Assembly (NCBI GenBank): GCA_963514095.1
Contig: OY741277.1
Coordinates: 5,361,409 to 5,425,408 of the forward strand
DNA length: 64,000 nucleotides
Reading direction: 5' to 3'
DNA from: Eutrigla gurnardus
Taxonomy: Eukaryota; Chordata; Actinopteri; Perciformes; Triglidae
Shown here one piece after another: positions 30,271 through 44,700 of the stretch. A program made the translations under genes and the position numbers. The notes under the pieces are model-generated. The model ran no database searches, was not told the DNA's origin, and saw only the letters and a program-made list of their open reading frames with translations. Every line of letters begins with the position of its first letter. Within the stretch, counting starts at the first letter, position 1.

Positions 30271-30780
30271 GTCTACAGAAGTCCAACGTCCTCCTCGGCT
30301 CCCAGCGGGCGGATTGGTGCGTCTTTTTTTCTTTCCTTCAGTCTGCAGCCCTCAACAACCGGATAAAAAGTGTCATCGAAACTTCACCTCTTCGAATCGA
30401 AACGTGACACTGGAAGAAGCGGCTCCGCGTAAAACGCATCGGTTACGCAAACGGGAAAAGTTCGCTCATGGTCCAGCAATCGGATGGGTTGTTGTTTGTT
30501 TGGTTTGTTTTCAGGCTGTGTAATCCGTCGACTCTCCCATCAGCTTCTCTCTGCGCGTCCCCTGCTGCTGTAGCGTGTTGAGGCAACACAAAGTCACTTC
30601 TGTTTCGGCTGGCAGGATGCACGGCGCCGCCACCTCTCCCGCAGCTTCGCAACAGATGAGGCAGGAAAAAGCTCCCGCAAGCTCTCCTCGGCCTTTTCTC
30701 CTCCCATCTCCTCAGCTTTCAGCGCCGCGCCGTGATTGGCTGCATCCCCGCGACGCGCCGCTGGGAGCAGCGATGTAACG
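30271..30780 (-). promoter_or_regulatory. nradd: GC-rich promoter / 5'UTR of the receptor gene
   Basis: The sequence is rich in C, G and CpG compared with its flanks, notably at 30540-30780. Reading on the minus strand, a CCAAT box (GCCAATCACG) lies at about 30740-30731, some 470 bp upstream of the ATG, in a suitable position for a CpG-island promoter. No TATA box is evident. Confidence 0.5.
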
Positions 30781-32317
30781 GAAGAACCGCGACCGACGTG
30801 TGTGTGTGTGGTTAGTAGTCACGTTATGCTGCTGGATTTATGTGTGAATATATGAAGAGATCACTAAGCAGTCATGCATATGGAGGCACATATAAGTGTT
30901 CAACATTGAGAAACGGAACATAGTGAAATAATAATGAATACATATCAGTTTACTCAAATAGCCTGATGTACACAAGTAAGTACGAGTACAGTACTAATTT
31001 ACTTGAGTATTAATACCTGGTGCCACTTTTGTTCTTTTTATGCTTTAATTTGTATAGTTACCATAGTTACCGGTTACCTTACACATTTAGACACATTCAA
31101 AACATTTCATTGTAGTATATTAAACTACCATTATGTAAATAGTCACAATGTGGATTATTTAATTGTAATACACATGACATTGAACATTTTATTTAAGTAT
31201 TTTTACTTTTGATTTTTGGGTACACGTTGGACATGATACTTAATGTAGGCTACCTTTACCTACGCCTACTTTTTTAATCCCTTTATATTATTTGTATAAT
31301 GTTTCACTGTGGTACTTTGATGTTAGGATCTGACTGCTTTCTCCACCACATCAACATGTATGTAAAAGAACCATGAAATAGAGAAATAATGTATTATGAA
31401 ATGCTATTTCTTATGTTTCTATTTTTTGTTTTATGTCTTAATTAGCCTCTATTTATCTAAATTGATGTATTTATTTAATATTTAACACTTCTGGTCATAT
31501 ATGTTTACTCAAGTATAGCACTTCTGCACAATTTCCAATTATATGCTACTTTACAGCTACTGGTTACTTTGTAGATTCAGATTAATAATACAATAATAAT
31601 TAAACTACTCAGCATTGGATAACATTGTTAATAACAATGCAATGTACAATATTCTGAACCATGGACCATTTTGCATAATGAATATACTTTTGGTACTTCA
31701 ATGCCAATACTAATACTACTTGTACATTTGACTAAAGTACCATTTTGAATGCATGAACCCAGAAGTTCAGATGTATAAAGATTAGACAATTACATCATTA
31801 TGTTTACTCGTAGAAACACAATGTGTAAAAAGCTTTTCATATTATGTTTTACAATGTTAACTATATTCAAAGTGATCTTTTAAAACAACAACCTGTGGCT
31901 CCAAGATAAAACCTAATTTTACACCACTTTACAGCCCTACGGGTATACTGACACAGAGCTGTGATCAGTTGTTATCAGAAACAAAAGAGAGCATGTGAAT
32001 CAAACAAGGTGCTCTTAAGAAGAACCACATGTTTGATCTCAACAATTCTAAAGATTAGAAAACCAACGCAGGGTAAATTACACACCTTGTAAATTCTAGT
32101 GAATGCATCGCAGGGGGGCTGGAGACATCAGAGGAAAACAAATGGAGAGATCTCTCAGACACAATACTACTTGCACTTCAAAGCCGGCTGAGGGACGAGA
32201 GGAGGAGGATGTTCCTGCTCTGATAAAACGTCAAGCATATTTCAGTCACATGAGTTCTCTTTTATCTCCTATATACTCATCATTTTAGATGTTTTCTCCA
32301 ATGAACTGTAAAAATGT

Positions 32318-32618
32318 TCATCTTGCCAAGTAGTTTTTTTTCTATTATTGGGTTTTGGAATGTCTTATTTTGACATGTTTCCAATAAAAAAAACAACTTT
32401 TTTTTCAAGATTTCTTATAATAAAGTGTAATATTTCTTAATTCCAGTGCAGCAATCTGCCTTATCCCGTTTGTTTCTATTTGATATCGATACTTCTGTTG
32501 AGGAAATTCTTAATGCAAGTAGATTTTTATTGGCAATAAGTTGTAGTAATCTTATCACACTGGTTATTTTCTTAAGGAAAAATGCTTTTAGGACTAAATC
32601 TACTTGGCAAGATGAGGA
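32318..32618. mobile_element. Short inverted-repeat element (MITE candidate)
   Basis: The sequence TCATCTTGCCAAGTAG at about 32319-32334 is matched by its exact reverse complement at about 32602-32617. The 300-bp interior is AT-rich, without a transposase. I recall similar CTTGCCAAGTAGA-ended repeats from fish genomes. Exact ends and target duplication are not clear. Confidence 0.55.
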
Positions 32619-32861
32619 TTTTGCTTGCAATGCATTAAAGAAACATCAAATAAGTGATCAAATAAAAGTTTATCAGCAGTCAAACAAATAAACAGTTCCC
32701 CTCACTTCTCTTTTCTTTTCTTGTCTAAATGACCTAGCCGTAGGGCCACAGACTCTTATCTGAGGGCCGAGTTCCTCTGTGGTCATACATGGGTGGGAGT
32801 GATTAAAAAAAAAGAAAAACATGAACTTGTTGTCCACATGCAGAGGAGAAATGGACCTGGA

Positions 32862-32880
32862 GGGGGGGGGGGGGGGGGGG
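32862..32880. repeat. Poly-G tract (about 19 bases)
   Basis: Uninterrupted G run in the interval between the receptor promoter and nbeal2. Length is uncertain. Confidence 0.75.
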
Positions 32881-33789
32881 CACTGAGGTCGTTGGCGGAA
32901 GGCCTGTTCGAGGGTTGTTTCGCGGTTCTTGGCAGGAACAACTTGAACAACACCAAAATTGCAGCAATTCACGACATCCCATCCCCTCAGCCTGCTCTCG
33001 GGTCTGGAGAGGGGAGATACTAGCAATAACTGAGAGCAAGGTGTAAACCCCTCCCACCATTGTCAACGCAGCCACATCAGAGCCACTGCATCCCTCCTCG
33101 CCCTCCCACTCCACTTCCCTTATTCATTATTCTGTGGTTTGTGTTTGACTGGGGGTCTCCAGGTCGGTTTTATCACCCGCCTCACCCCTCCCCACCCCTC
33201 TGAATTGTACCCCCGGAGGTGTTTATGGGGAGGCCGACAGGATGCTCGGCCCACCGGGAGATCAAAGTCCCCTCTCCAAGTAAATGTGATGCCGCTCACC
33301 GTGACCTTTTCAACTCCACCAGAGTTAACATCACAGACGCATGTGAGACTAGGATTACAGTAGAGGAGCTGGATGATCTACGTTGTGGCAGCGGATCGGT
33401 TTCCTTCCTGCTGTGGTTCACAAGAATCAGAGCTCATTTTTCATTCATCGTCCTCAGGACATGGGCAGCGGTTCACAGTGGATTCCTCAAATAGAAGCGC
33501 ACACTCACAACTATTGGCCATATTAAGACAATTTCAAGGAGCATTAAGACTCAGACAGACAGACTTACAGACAACCACAATCCCAACTGTCATGTTAAAG
33601 TTTTTAAAAAGTGTATTTTCAACATCTTCCAAGAACATTACAAAAACTGGAGGATAATCCAAATTCAAGGCGGTGCAGACCTTCGCTTAAGGTTTTTTGT
33701 AGGGATCACTTTTAATCCAAATCAGGTCATTTGAACAACAAATAATACAAAAACTATTTTGATAGAGGACTGTTAATGTAAAGACCCAA

Positions 33790-35391
33790 ATGCTCCATTT
33801 ATTAAAGTAAGACTCCAAACTTTACTGCATAATTAAGAGAAATATTACATTCGTAGCAATTACAGTAAACCTGGAGCAGCAACACAGTTGTGTGATTGAA
33901 TAAGATGTGACAGCAGACAGCCTGGATGTAAAGATTCTCTGTGTTTCCAGAGTGGAAAGCAGATTAATTATTAAGTAAACATTTCAAATATAGTTTATTC
34001 CAAACTTGCTCACACGTAAGGTTTTCTGAGTATCATTTACAAAGATCATTTGAATGTGTGTGCCATGTTATGGGCACGGCTTCGCCCAAATAGCTCCCTT
34101 TGTCTCTGTCCCGTGATGACACGGCACAACAACTATTTTGTTCCAACCACAGTGAAAAGACGCTGGCAGGAAGTGAATTCCTCGGAAACTCGCTCACAGG
34201 CTCACGTGTTCCCGAGTCTTCATGTCTTCAGACATATCCATCATCAAACAGAACAATACCAGTACAGGCAAGAACGTTTGAGTCCATTAACAACATGTTA
34301 TACACATCCGAGTCAGAGTAGAGCAGTAAGGAGTGTTTAAATGGGGATCAGTAGGGCAACAGTCTCACATACAGAGATCTTAAAAGAAACAGATGACTGG
34401 AATTCAGTGTTTAGACACAGCTCAAGACACCAACTAAAAGGCACTTTTCAGATGAAATAAAAACGGGGATATGGTCGTGTGATGTACAGAGTAATAATGA
34501 TCGTCTTTAGGTCGTTAATCCACTGTGTGTAAGGCAACGGGAGGCACTCCTCTCGAGTTTCATTGCATCCAAGCTCCCCAGTCATGACAAAAAAAGTGAA
34601 TATATTTCACATACTTGACCATCAAAGCAGAGTTGGCTTTAATTGTAACAGTTTCACATCCGGTAGAGCCTGAAGGAATGCCGGACCACATGCTGTGGTG
34701 CTGCGGTGCATTCCTGCTGCAAGGATCGGACAAATCCTGCCGTCGACTGCCGAGGATCACAATACAGTATTGGTTCACTATAGTGATCGGCTGGCCCCCT
34801 CTGTGTTCCTTTTACAGTGTCAACCCCCGTGTGGTATTTACCAGTATTGCAATGTGGAAATCTGGAGCAACATCTACAGCGGTTTTCAAGTTTCCAGGAG
34901 ATTTAAGAAGGTGCCAATGCCAAAACAATGGCTTTGGGACATTTAACATCTGTGATCACAGCTGTTCCTCTGACCAGTCAGGAGCCAAGAACATGGAGCC
35001 CCGAAGAGTTCACAGAGTCACTTCTCTCAGTGTCTGACGCTGCATGTGCATCAGCGTGAATCACGTCCCTGAAGCGTGACTCACTGTTCAACAGCAGCTC
35101 ACGACCTCAAACGCAGAGCTCTTCTCCATCCACAGAAAAACAAAGGCCACTCTTTGGAATGATGCTGATTAAAAACAGTACACAACTGTGAATGAAATAT
35201 GCAATAAAATATCAAATCATTTAAGAATTTTTTTTTTAAAAAGTGCACAGTGTATAGTCTCTCTCAGAGAGATCAGTGGCTGAGGAGGATCGTTTCCCAG
35301 CTTGTGAAGGGGAACAAAGGCCTTGTCGAGTCTGCTGAGCATCTTGGTGGTGCAGGTATCTGCAGGCAGGAGAGTCCTCAAGAGTTGAATC
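33790..35391 (-). other. nbeal2: Probable nbeal2 3'UTR
   Basis: On the minus strand the nbeal2 stop is followed by non-coding sequence with AATAAA hexamers near 33998 and 33803. Either could end the transcript. No other gene is visible in this stretch. Confidence 0.4.
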
Positions 35392-38300
35392 TCATTTGCC
35401 AGCATTCCCATTGGGATTATACTCTGTTTCACCTGAAGACACCTGAGAGATGCGGCGTGTGGAGCCCCAAATGCGACGGGAGAATTGTCCTGAGCGGACC
35501 TGAGAACGGGAGAGGAAAACATGTTAAACTCCACCGGAGGGCAACTAATATGGAGATGTCAGACTAAAGACGCTCAATTATCATCTGAAAAAAAAAAAAA
35601 CGGGTTTTCGACAAGCACTTAGCATATGATTACCCCCCCTCCCCCTCACACATACAAACATACACCACCACCCCATTCCCGCATCTCACAATCACTTGAT
35701 GTGCCTGCTTCTCACCTCCTCGGGCTTCCCTGCCCCCACCACTATTAACTTCCCATCCTCCAGTCCCACCAGGATGTGGCTGCACTCTTTGGTGACGGAC
35801 ACACTTCTCACAGGAACCTTCAAGGCCAGCGGTGTTACGGCAGCATTCAGGCTGTCAAACGGAGAAGGGTTCAAACTTAAAGTTACCAAACGCGCTGCAT
35901 TTTAAAGGACTTCACGGCGCATTCTCAGTGTATTTACCTGCATAAATCCCGTATGTGGAGGCTGCCCTCGGCGGTGCCCAGGATGATGTGTTCGGACACC
36001 AGGTGGAGAGCGGTCACCTGCTCCTCCATGGTGAAGGAGGACAGCAGATGGCCGTTTACCGAGTACAAATGAATGGAGTACTTGTCCTGTAGGAATTAGC
36101 AGTTTTAACAGCAGTTTGAGAAACTTGTTTGTGTATAAACTGTTATTAAATGTATTAAAAGTACCTTTCTTTCCGAGCGTTCCTCCAGCGAGGTTTGTAC
36201 CACAATCTGGCCCTCCATGCCCACCTGGAGCTCAGAGATCTGAGCCGGTACACAGCTATCCCCGGAGGGCCGCAGCGTCCGCAGGTACTGGCCTCGTCGG
36301 ACCGTGTGCACGATCACGGTCCCATCCTGACAACAGCAAGAGAGGGTCAGTGAAGACGCCGATGTAAACCGCTCTCCACTCTTTGTGTATGTTTTTTTTA
36401 ATAGGTTCACCATGCAAACCAAAGCCACATGGACCCACAAGTACCAAGTTTATGGAGTACTTGGCAACCCGTCGTGCTGCAACTTTTGGCAACGGAGAGA
36501 GTCGTAACAAATCAATGTAAAGCCCTGAAATCTACAGCTTGCCATAATGGTCTTGCATGTTCCACATCTCCTTCTCTAATATAACCAGTTTAACCAGTTT
36601 GGAGCACATTATAAAAAAAGTTCAAAATAAAATTCAGCCAACACTGTGGTTTGCCCTTAACTTGGTGACATCACGCTCTCCAGGTTTGAACCACTGCTGG
36701 CTATAAGATGGCAACATCTGTCTCTTCATACCTATAAAGAGTGTAATTTGGGGGGTGTAGCTGGTACAGATTGCATTCCCAATTCTAATGAGCCACATCT
36801 CACTGTGCTTGGTGAACATCCAAGTTGTGTTTTTTTTTTTTGAGCAGCATTTTTAAAAGCCTTCCCAAACCTACAGAACTCAAGCAATTTATTAAGAGAG
36901 GTTCATTTTATTTAAAAAACCTTTTATAATAGTTTACTATGGAGAGATTCATCAATTATTAAAAAATTACTTTGCAACTATTATAATATTCAAGAAAGTG
37001 TGTTGCTGCTTTTATTTGCCTTTCATTGTGGTAAACTGGATGTTTGGCCTGCTGCTCAGAAAAAGCTATTCATAAAAGAAAGAAATAATGTCTCTGCATG
37101 TTTGTATCAAGCTTATAACTGTTAACAGAATGTGACATCACTGACCTTCGACCCTGAGACAGCCATGTCCAGTTCAGTGCTGATGGCCACACAGGTGACC
37201 TCTTTGTCGTGTCCACAGAGGATCTGCACCGGCCGAGGAGACAGGCCGCTGGAGAAGCCACCCTAAAGGACAGAAAGAACAAAGGACAATCCATATGAGA
37301 AGCCATAACTTTGAGAGCAGCTCATAATCGTGCACATGTGTGAGTGAGGCGAGATGAAGGCGGTGAGATTTGATGCTGTTTACCTGCTGGAGAACCTGCC
37401 ACACTATACAGGATGTGTCCCTTGAACCAGAGATGAGGTAGATGCCACAGAGATCCAGAGCCAAGCAAGTAACGACGTCTTTGTGAATCACATGAAAAAA
37501 CAAATAAGTAACGTGTTGAAACAAAGCATATACAGTGAGTGTGTGTATATATATATAGTTAAACATCCGCTCACCGATGTGCCGGCAGATCCTGCCCACC
37601 AGCTTGCCTTTGCCCAGCTGGGTGACACGGATGCTGCAGTCCCAGTGTCCTCCACTGAACAGCAGGCGGCCGTCGTTGGACAACACCAGCACCTGAGCGC
37701 TGATCTCCACCCCCGGAGAGAAAGGGCCGCTCAAGAATCGCTGCGTTCTGCACCACAAAGCAGCAAAAGAAAGATCAAAGTTAAGAAACAAGTGAGCCGA
37801 GGCCTAAATGTGGAGGAGATTTATAATCAGCACATTAAACTGTCATGACATCCGCAAATTACAACCTGCGTGAAATCCAGCGTTCAAATGCTCTTATCCT
37901 GATTTATTTTGCGTTTATGTGATCCATGTTAAAGGTCAGTTTAGAGTAAGATTGGTTAAACCACATTTCCCTTTATTAAAACAGGCTGTGAAGCTTCACA
38001 GACAAAGAGGGACAGTCAGAGACAGAGGGAACGTTTCCATCCAGCTGTTTGATGAATGAAATAGTGGGAATTAAGTGTGTTGAAGTAAAAAACAGTAAAA
38101 AAAAATAACATTCATCAGAAAAATGTAAAATCTTTTAGTACAGAGAAGCTTGATACTGTTATTTTCAGATTCACATTCTTTTTGATTTACCAGATTTTGG
38201 TAACAACCTTTTTATTAGTAATTTTAACGGATGATTGCCTAAACCAAACAAACTTAAACATGGACTTGACATTGGCGTATGTTTTAGGGGGGCACTCACT

Positions 38301-38781
38301 TGGGATTAGTCATGGTGGGGTCCTTAGTGAAGGTGAAGTAGTTGGCGATGTTTTTGTCGTATGGCAGCCAACTGTGTGTCCCTATCAACCCGTTTGAGCT
38401 CACAGTCACCTGAGGAGGAAAAGCATTTAAAATGACGTGTTCTAGTTGTTTTGTCTGCGTGGAGTTTAACGTGTAGAACTGTAGAACCGTACCAGGATAT
38501 CTGAGCCCTGGATGATGAAGGAGCGATTCTGGCTCTTTGGTACCACGGCCTGGACCAGAGGAAGGCCATCACTAACCACCTGAGACACACACACACACAC
38601 ACGTGTCAACACATGGATACACACTAACACATAATAATGAAAGTAATGATATCATGACTGAACCCACCTCTACAAATGGCCGGAGTTTGTCAAGCTGCTC
38701 AAAGATATTTGGGGGCAAAGTGTCCAGGCGGGCCTGCCGCCTCACTGCGTTCTCAGCTGACATCCGAGGGGGATGGGGTTC
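35392..38781 (-). CDS. nbeal2: nbeal2 C-terminal WD40 exons
   Basis: Ten exons (38781-38668, 38579-38493, 38409-38300, 37747-37575, 37478-37384, 37262-37146, 36326-36165, 36086-35938, 35851-35716, 35499-35392) encode the end of the BEACH region and a beta-propeller. WD-type repeats are visible in VLSNDGRLLFSGGHWDCSI, VVTCLALDLCGIYLISGSRD, VTCVAISTELDMAVSGSKDG and IILGTAEGSLHIRD. The conserved tail is RRISQVSSGETEYNPNGNA, with GK before the stop. Confidence 0.95.
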
Positions 38782-41700
38782 CTGGTCCGACATAGGAACA
38801 TGATGTAAACTTGATTTTATTTTGTTATTTATTTTACAGCATTTAGTAGATTATCAAGGCTGTGAATCAGGAGTTGTACCTTGAGGAGCTGACAGGGAGT
38901 CTGTCCAAAGTTGCTGATGATGCCTTCGAGGGCCTTACGCTCCGTCTCGTTTGCGATTGCATCCAAATCTACTGCACCTGCAGAGGAGCCACACAAGGAG
39001 CAAGAGTGAGTCTCATACAAGAGCACAGGAAAAAAACACTGAAGGCACATATGGGACATCAGGAGCAAACTAGCAGTAGTAGCAGGTTGCATCCATCACT
39101 AGTAGGAATATTCACTTCTGCCTTACCTTCATAAGTGCAGTAGTAGAAGACGTTGAGGGCGTTCACGGCCTCGTCGCCTCTCTGCTTGTAACCGAAGATG
39201 AGGTCAATCCACTCGTGGAGGTGATTGGACACATGCTCACATTCCTAGAGGTTAAGATACAAGTTGTTGAATAGTTGTCTTGATAAAGTATGTTAGAATA
39301 TGAATGCACAGTTGATAAGCTGAGTTTGAAGACTCACCAGGGCTTTCCTGTGTTGCTTGATGAAGTCTTCTCTTGATGTGGCCCAGCGGGGCAGTAGGAC
39401 GTTGTTCACCGGGTCCTGAGAAATCTGCAAGCGTCCCAGGTCGAAGCCTAGACAAAAATACTGCATTAGCTTCAACATTTCAACCGAAAAAAAAAGAAGC
39501 AGATTCATTTGCTTTCCAGCTGTCAGTTGACCCCAAAAAGGTTCGGTCTTCCTCACCGTTCATGTTCTGTAGGAATTCTGGGAAGTAGAAGAACTCTGGG
39601 ATGAGCTCTTTGACGTCAGCTGGACTCTCCATGCGAGCCTGCCAGGCTGCTGCCACCGCGTGGAACTGTCTGTCTGCACAGTCGAACCTAAACACCGGCG
39701 ACAGGTACCAACATGAGACCGCAGCATAGCAGGAAGCTTTAGGGAACTTAAAGCACCAGGCAGCATCCACACCTGCCGCTCTGCAGCTGGATATGCAGAG
39801 TTGTGAACGGCTCCATACGGATCATGTAGTGCATGACTCCTGCTGCATTAGAGTAGTGTGTGCCATAGTGGAATTTGTCGATGGTGCCTGTTGGGTCCTC
39901 AAAGCTCTCGTATCTAGAGACAAACGGGGGGGGAAAAATGCTCATTGATTAAAACAGAAGACGGATTTTATCACCTCATTATCTAAAAATCATCTCAGCT
40001 GGCCTCAGATCTGCAACCTTTCAATACGACCACTTACTTTTCTCTGACGTTCTGTGCATGGCGGGAGTTGACCACACCTATGGGTTTGGACAAGTCTCTG
40101 AAGACTGCCGGGTCCTCCAGATCCAGAATGGGGGAGGTGTAGTCACACAAGATCCAGGGGAACTGAAAAACCAAAGACACTGCAACATGATGCCTCCTCA
40201 CAGTGCATTCATGATCAAATAAACAATAATTCTCTCTCTTTATATATACATATGCACACTGTCAGAGGGGGAGGGAACTCACCACAGGATACTGCGAGAG
40301 GTCGTTGTAAGTGCGTCCAGAAATGGTGTTCAGTTGCATCAAGTACTCGAAATTGGAGATTTCCCTGCATACCCATTTCTGTTCGACACATCAGCATCGG
40401 AAAATTCAGATCATTGCAACACATCACTGAGAAGCGAACTGAAGTCAATAATTACCTGTGTAAGCCCAGATGCCTTCAGTAGCTCTTGGGGGGAGCGGGA
40501 GCCAAAGTAAAACAGATTGGGAGGACGCAGCCCCAGGATCCTAGAGTACACTTTGTTTCGTACCTGTGAGGGCACACGATAAGAATTTAAAACCATCCGT
40601 TTCAAACTATAGCACAGAAGGAGTTAAATGTGATCAGAGCATCACCTTCTTCCTGAAGTTGATGAAGTAATGAGCCTGGTCTATGAAGAACAGCTCCAAT
40701 GCCGATCGCCGCAGGTTGTAGCGCCTCAGATGCACTTCTCGGAGCTGAGACAGAGGTCTCTTGAAATCAAACCCGATTCCTAATGACACAGATATTACTC
40801 ACTTCTGTAAGGACCCTTTGAAGAGTTAAAAAAAGAAAAAAGCGTGATGTTACCCTTGCATATTTTCTTACCTTCCTCCGTCTCTTCTTTCTCACTGCTG
40901 CCATCATAGAAGTAGAGATGGTGCGTGGTGACCTCCAGACGACCCGGAACGACCGCCACGATGGTGATGAGCTCACAGTCTTCAGACAGAACCAGTTTCT
41001 CTTTCTGGCTCTCGTCCTCTCCCTCCACCCTAACCCAGGGGAAGAGGTTAGACCATTACAGATTCAAGGACTTTTCAAATCATTTCAAGGCTTGTTTGGT
41101 GAAATTTTCCCTCCTTGTGTTTATGGCCCACAAGTCAAGTCACGTTTATTTATACAGCACATTTCATGCGGCACGCGCAGACTCAATGTGCTTTAACAGA
41201 CATGCCGAAACCTGAACCCGTCTCACTTGTTATCCAAAAAGACGATGTCCTCTTCTCCTAACTGGTCATCCTCCATGTCGCTGACTTTGGCTTCCTTTGC
41301 AACAGCCAATGGGAGGGGCTCAGAGCTACGAGGGCTTTCGGCTCCTGAAGATCACAAAAACGTCTTGAGTGCATTTTACTTTTACTTGATCAGAGATCAT
41401 ACGTTTAGACCCGGTGGCGTACCCATGTTGTCCCTCAGGGCGCTGGCCTCAATGTGAGGGTCGTAGTTGTGGTCGGGCACCAGTTTGAGACGCATCTTGG
41501 AATAAGTCTCTGCATTGGACAATTTCAGTTTCACCTCTGGTTGAACTCTGGCACAATAAAGCAAAGGGAAAATCATATGTTAGTTGATTCAAGGAACAGC
41601 AATAAAGGACAGTATAGTGTTTCAGATTAATGTTTTACTCTCATACTGGATTCCTTGTTATTCTTGGTCGGAGAGATTTTAGGGTAAAAATACTGATGTA

Positions 41701-44700
41701 GAGTCAGAAGTTGTCATACTTGTTGGCCCAGGCTCCTCTCTCACTGGTCAGAAGCCTGCGGAGAGCTCTCCAGTGCTGCCACACCACCCCCTGCTGGCTG
41801 GAGCTCTGCTTCTGCCAGCTGTAGTACCTGCTGTTCTCACTTCTGACCCGCTTCAGGTAGGGGTCCACGATCACTTCCTGCTTTCACACAACCAGATGCA
41901 AACGATCACACAGTGATGTGAAAGGTTCGACTGCACATTTTTGCATTAGCATGAGCAAGCTGCTACATGACACAGCTAGATGCATGCAGTTTGAAAGTTT
42001 CTTAACCTGAAACTTGGACTTGCTGTCTGATCGGTCTTTGTCCCGTTTAAAAGCCGTACTCATCAGGTCGTCGAAGCATGAATTCCAGAAGTTGGACATT
42101 ATGTCATGGCTCCTCCCAAACGTGTCCAGCTCATACTGCAACATGGTGGGCTGAACCTGGAGGTGGATTTAGAGGACATCATTACCATCATTTATACAAT
42201 CCCTAAAGGAAGAATACTGCATGTTCAATGCATAAAACCAGAGGATTCTCTCTGTACAAATAAGAGTCAGGGCTGTACTTCCCCATTTTTTTAACAGTTC
42301 CCCCTTATCTATTGTCCATTGTGTTAGAAGAGATATATTTTTAACTACTTCATCATCTAAAGTCATCTGCACTTACCACGTCGTGCCAAAAACCATGAAG
42401 TTGTATAAAAATACAAAAACGTCTAGAACTAGCCGATACATTCATTTAAAAACAAATGCAAACATACACACTTGAGAAACCGGCCTCAGCCAAGTTTCAC
42501 AACCGTTATGTCAGCCAACGTTATGCCACACCGGCTAATGTATTGCTGGATGTATATACAAAAGTAATCTAAACACAACAGATTTATGAATGTGCACTGT
42601 CACACAGGGCGATGAGGAATCCAGCTAGTGGTGAGCGTGTCTGGCACTGGCTTCAACTTTGAACTGAATCTGGTCTCTGGGTCAGCTGCTAGAAAGCTTT
42701 TTAGGGAGTTTCAGGTTCTACTTTCCAAACTTGCAATAGCAGTTTTAAAAATATGGAGCAGATTTCTCAGCCCCCCCACCATGAGTTAACCTGTCTGGAC
42801 CAGGAGGCAAGATTGTAGAAATCCTGAACGTACACTAATGTGACAAAGAACAGAGTCAGCGGTGTCTCAGAGAGGATGCGTGATTACACCAGCTTAGTCA
42901 TCCTCCTTAAACAAAAGATAAACGCCATCTATTTTTAAAGGCACAGCTGAAACACTGACCTGCTGCTGGTAAAAGCCCTGCCACTCCGCTGTGTGGGAGT
43001 AATCCTTCAGGTCCTGGGCGAAGGTGGTGCTCCCGTTAGTCACCGGCAGGTTGGGCAGCAGGTTTTGGAGGGTGATGGGGTCGGCATGCTGGTCGAGCAG
43101 CGTTCGCACAATGGGCACAAGCTGGGAGAAAGTCTCTGCGTGTCCACAGTTGGTGCTGTCCATTACACCTCCTGGCCACAGGGGGACGCCCAGCTTCCCC
43201 AGCAGGAAGCACACCTCCTCCCAGCTCAGGCACAGCACCGTCTGAAGGAGGCTGTGGAGCTTCACGTAGGCCATCACACACACCTGCAGAAGGGGGGGGG
43301 AATCATTTACTATGCTTCTAACGGAGAGCCATAGAGTTTATAAGATAGTATGATAAATAAACATATATGTGATGGTATTTTACCTACAGATCTACAGCCC
43401 TCATGAGAGTGTTTGTCATGGTGAATATAATCAGTGGATGAAGGATGCTGATTCTTAGTAAACCACATTGTATTAATACTTCTGTATTAAAAATTCATAG
43501 ATCAGAAACAAAAGTACTCGTGGAACTGGAAAATGGCCCATGTGACGGTTATATTAAAGTCAAAGTCAAAGTGTTTTATCAGCATTTTTCAAAAAATGCA
43601 GGGTCCTTCTGTACATAGATATTCTTTTTGACCTGATCTATTAAATCGTTACACCTGAAGCATTATTCTAAAAGAAGTAGTTTGCATATGTTGGGCAGCT
43701 TAAACAATAAAATAGTATCATATTCCATGAGCTGATGATATGATTTGCATGAAAAATGAAATGTAGTGGAGTAGAAGTACAAAGTATCATAAATATGAAA
43801 CACAATACCTCTCAATTCAGTACCAGAGTAAATGTAACACCAATTAAAATCCACCACTGGAATTAATAAAGCTACATCAGCGTTTCTTTTATTCTGATTT
43901 GTGCATTCACTTCACATAAGAGGCTCCGGGCTTGTTTAATGTCCAACAGTCCAGCAGCTGTGATGTCAGGGTGCAATCAAGTGAATTTATGTTAAACCTG
44001 ATACTGTGGAAAAACAAATGGCTTAAGGCGGGCTAGACTACTTTGGAGACGAACCCCACCAGCAGTCTGCGATGGGAAGCCTTATGGTCAGTTCATTTAT
44101 AACCACTGACTCTATCGCACACTCCTACAGCGAGAGCAGCAGCAGTCATAACTCTGAGAGGAGCTGCCCTTTTGTACAGAACACTCCCCAAGAGGAATGA
44201 CTGCAATGTCTTTGAAAAGGAACCCGTAGAAGGCCTGGTATTTCCAAACGGGCTTTATCTCAGTTTGCTTATCGAGTTTAAATAAATACTGTAAACCCCT
44301 TTAAATGTATTTCCAGCGAGGTTCAATCGCACAGGTGTTTGTGTTGTGAAAGACATGCTTGGTGAGAGACATTTTTACATTTATGGTGGGTTTACTGGCG
44401 CTGGTGGTGATGGACTGCTGACCTGTGAGTGCTGCTGTTGGATGTATCCAGTGATGATACGCAGGCCAATCTGGGCCATTTCCTTCAGCTCGGTGTTCCC
44501 GGGGCTGCCGGGGGTGCTGTGCCAGGCCTGCAACTTGTCCAGCAGGTTCACCACCCCCTCAAAGATCTGCAATACAACAACAACCAGCGTCAACAAAGGA
44601 CTCAAGACTAAGGCTAAACCTGTTTCCACACCTTGCATCATCGACGACAACCTAAAGCCATTTAGTACATTAAAATGAACACACATTTTAATAAAAAGGT

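Larger units (their letters stand above)
30781..33790. other. Intergenic sequence between receptor promoter and nbeal2 tail
   Basis: Mostly AT-rich with no supported gene. It contains an inverted-repeat element (about 32318-32618) and a G run (32862-32880). The open frames at 32446-32691 fall inside or beside the inverted-repeat element. Confidence 0.55.

Noticed and set aside
32446..32691. 81-residue plus-strand open frame
   Set aside because: It mostly overlaps the inverted-repeat element and shows no coding features.
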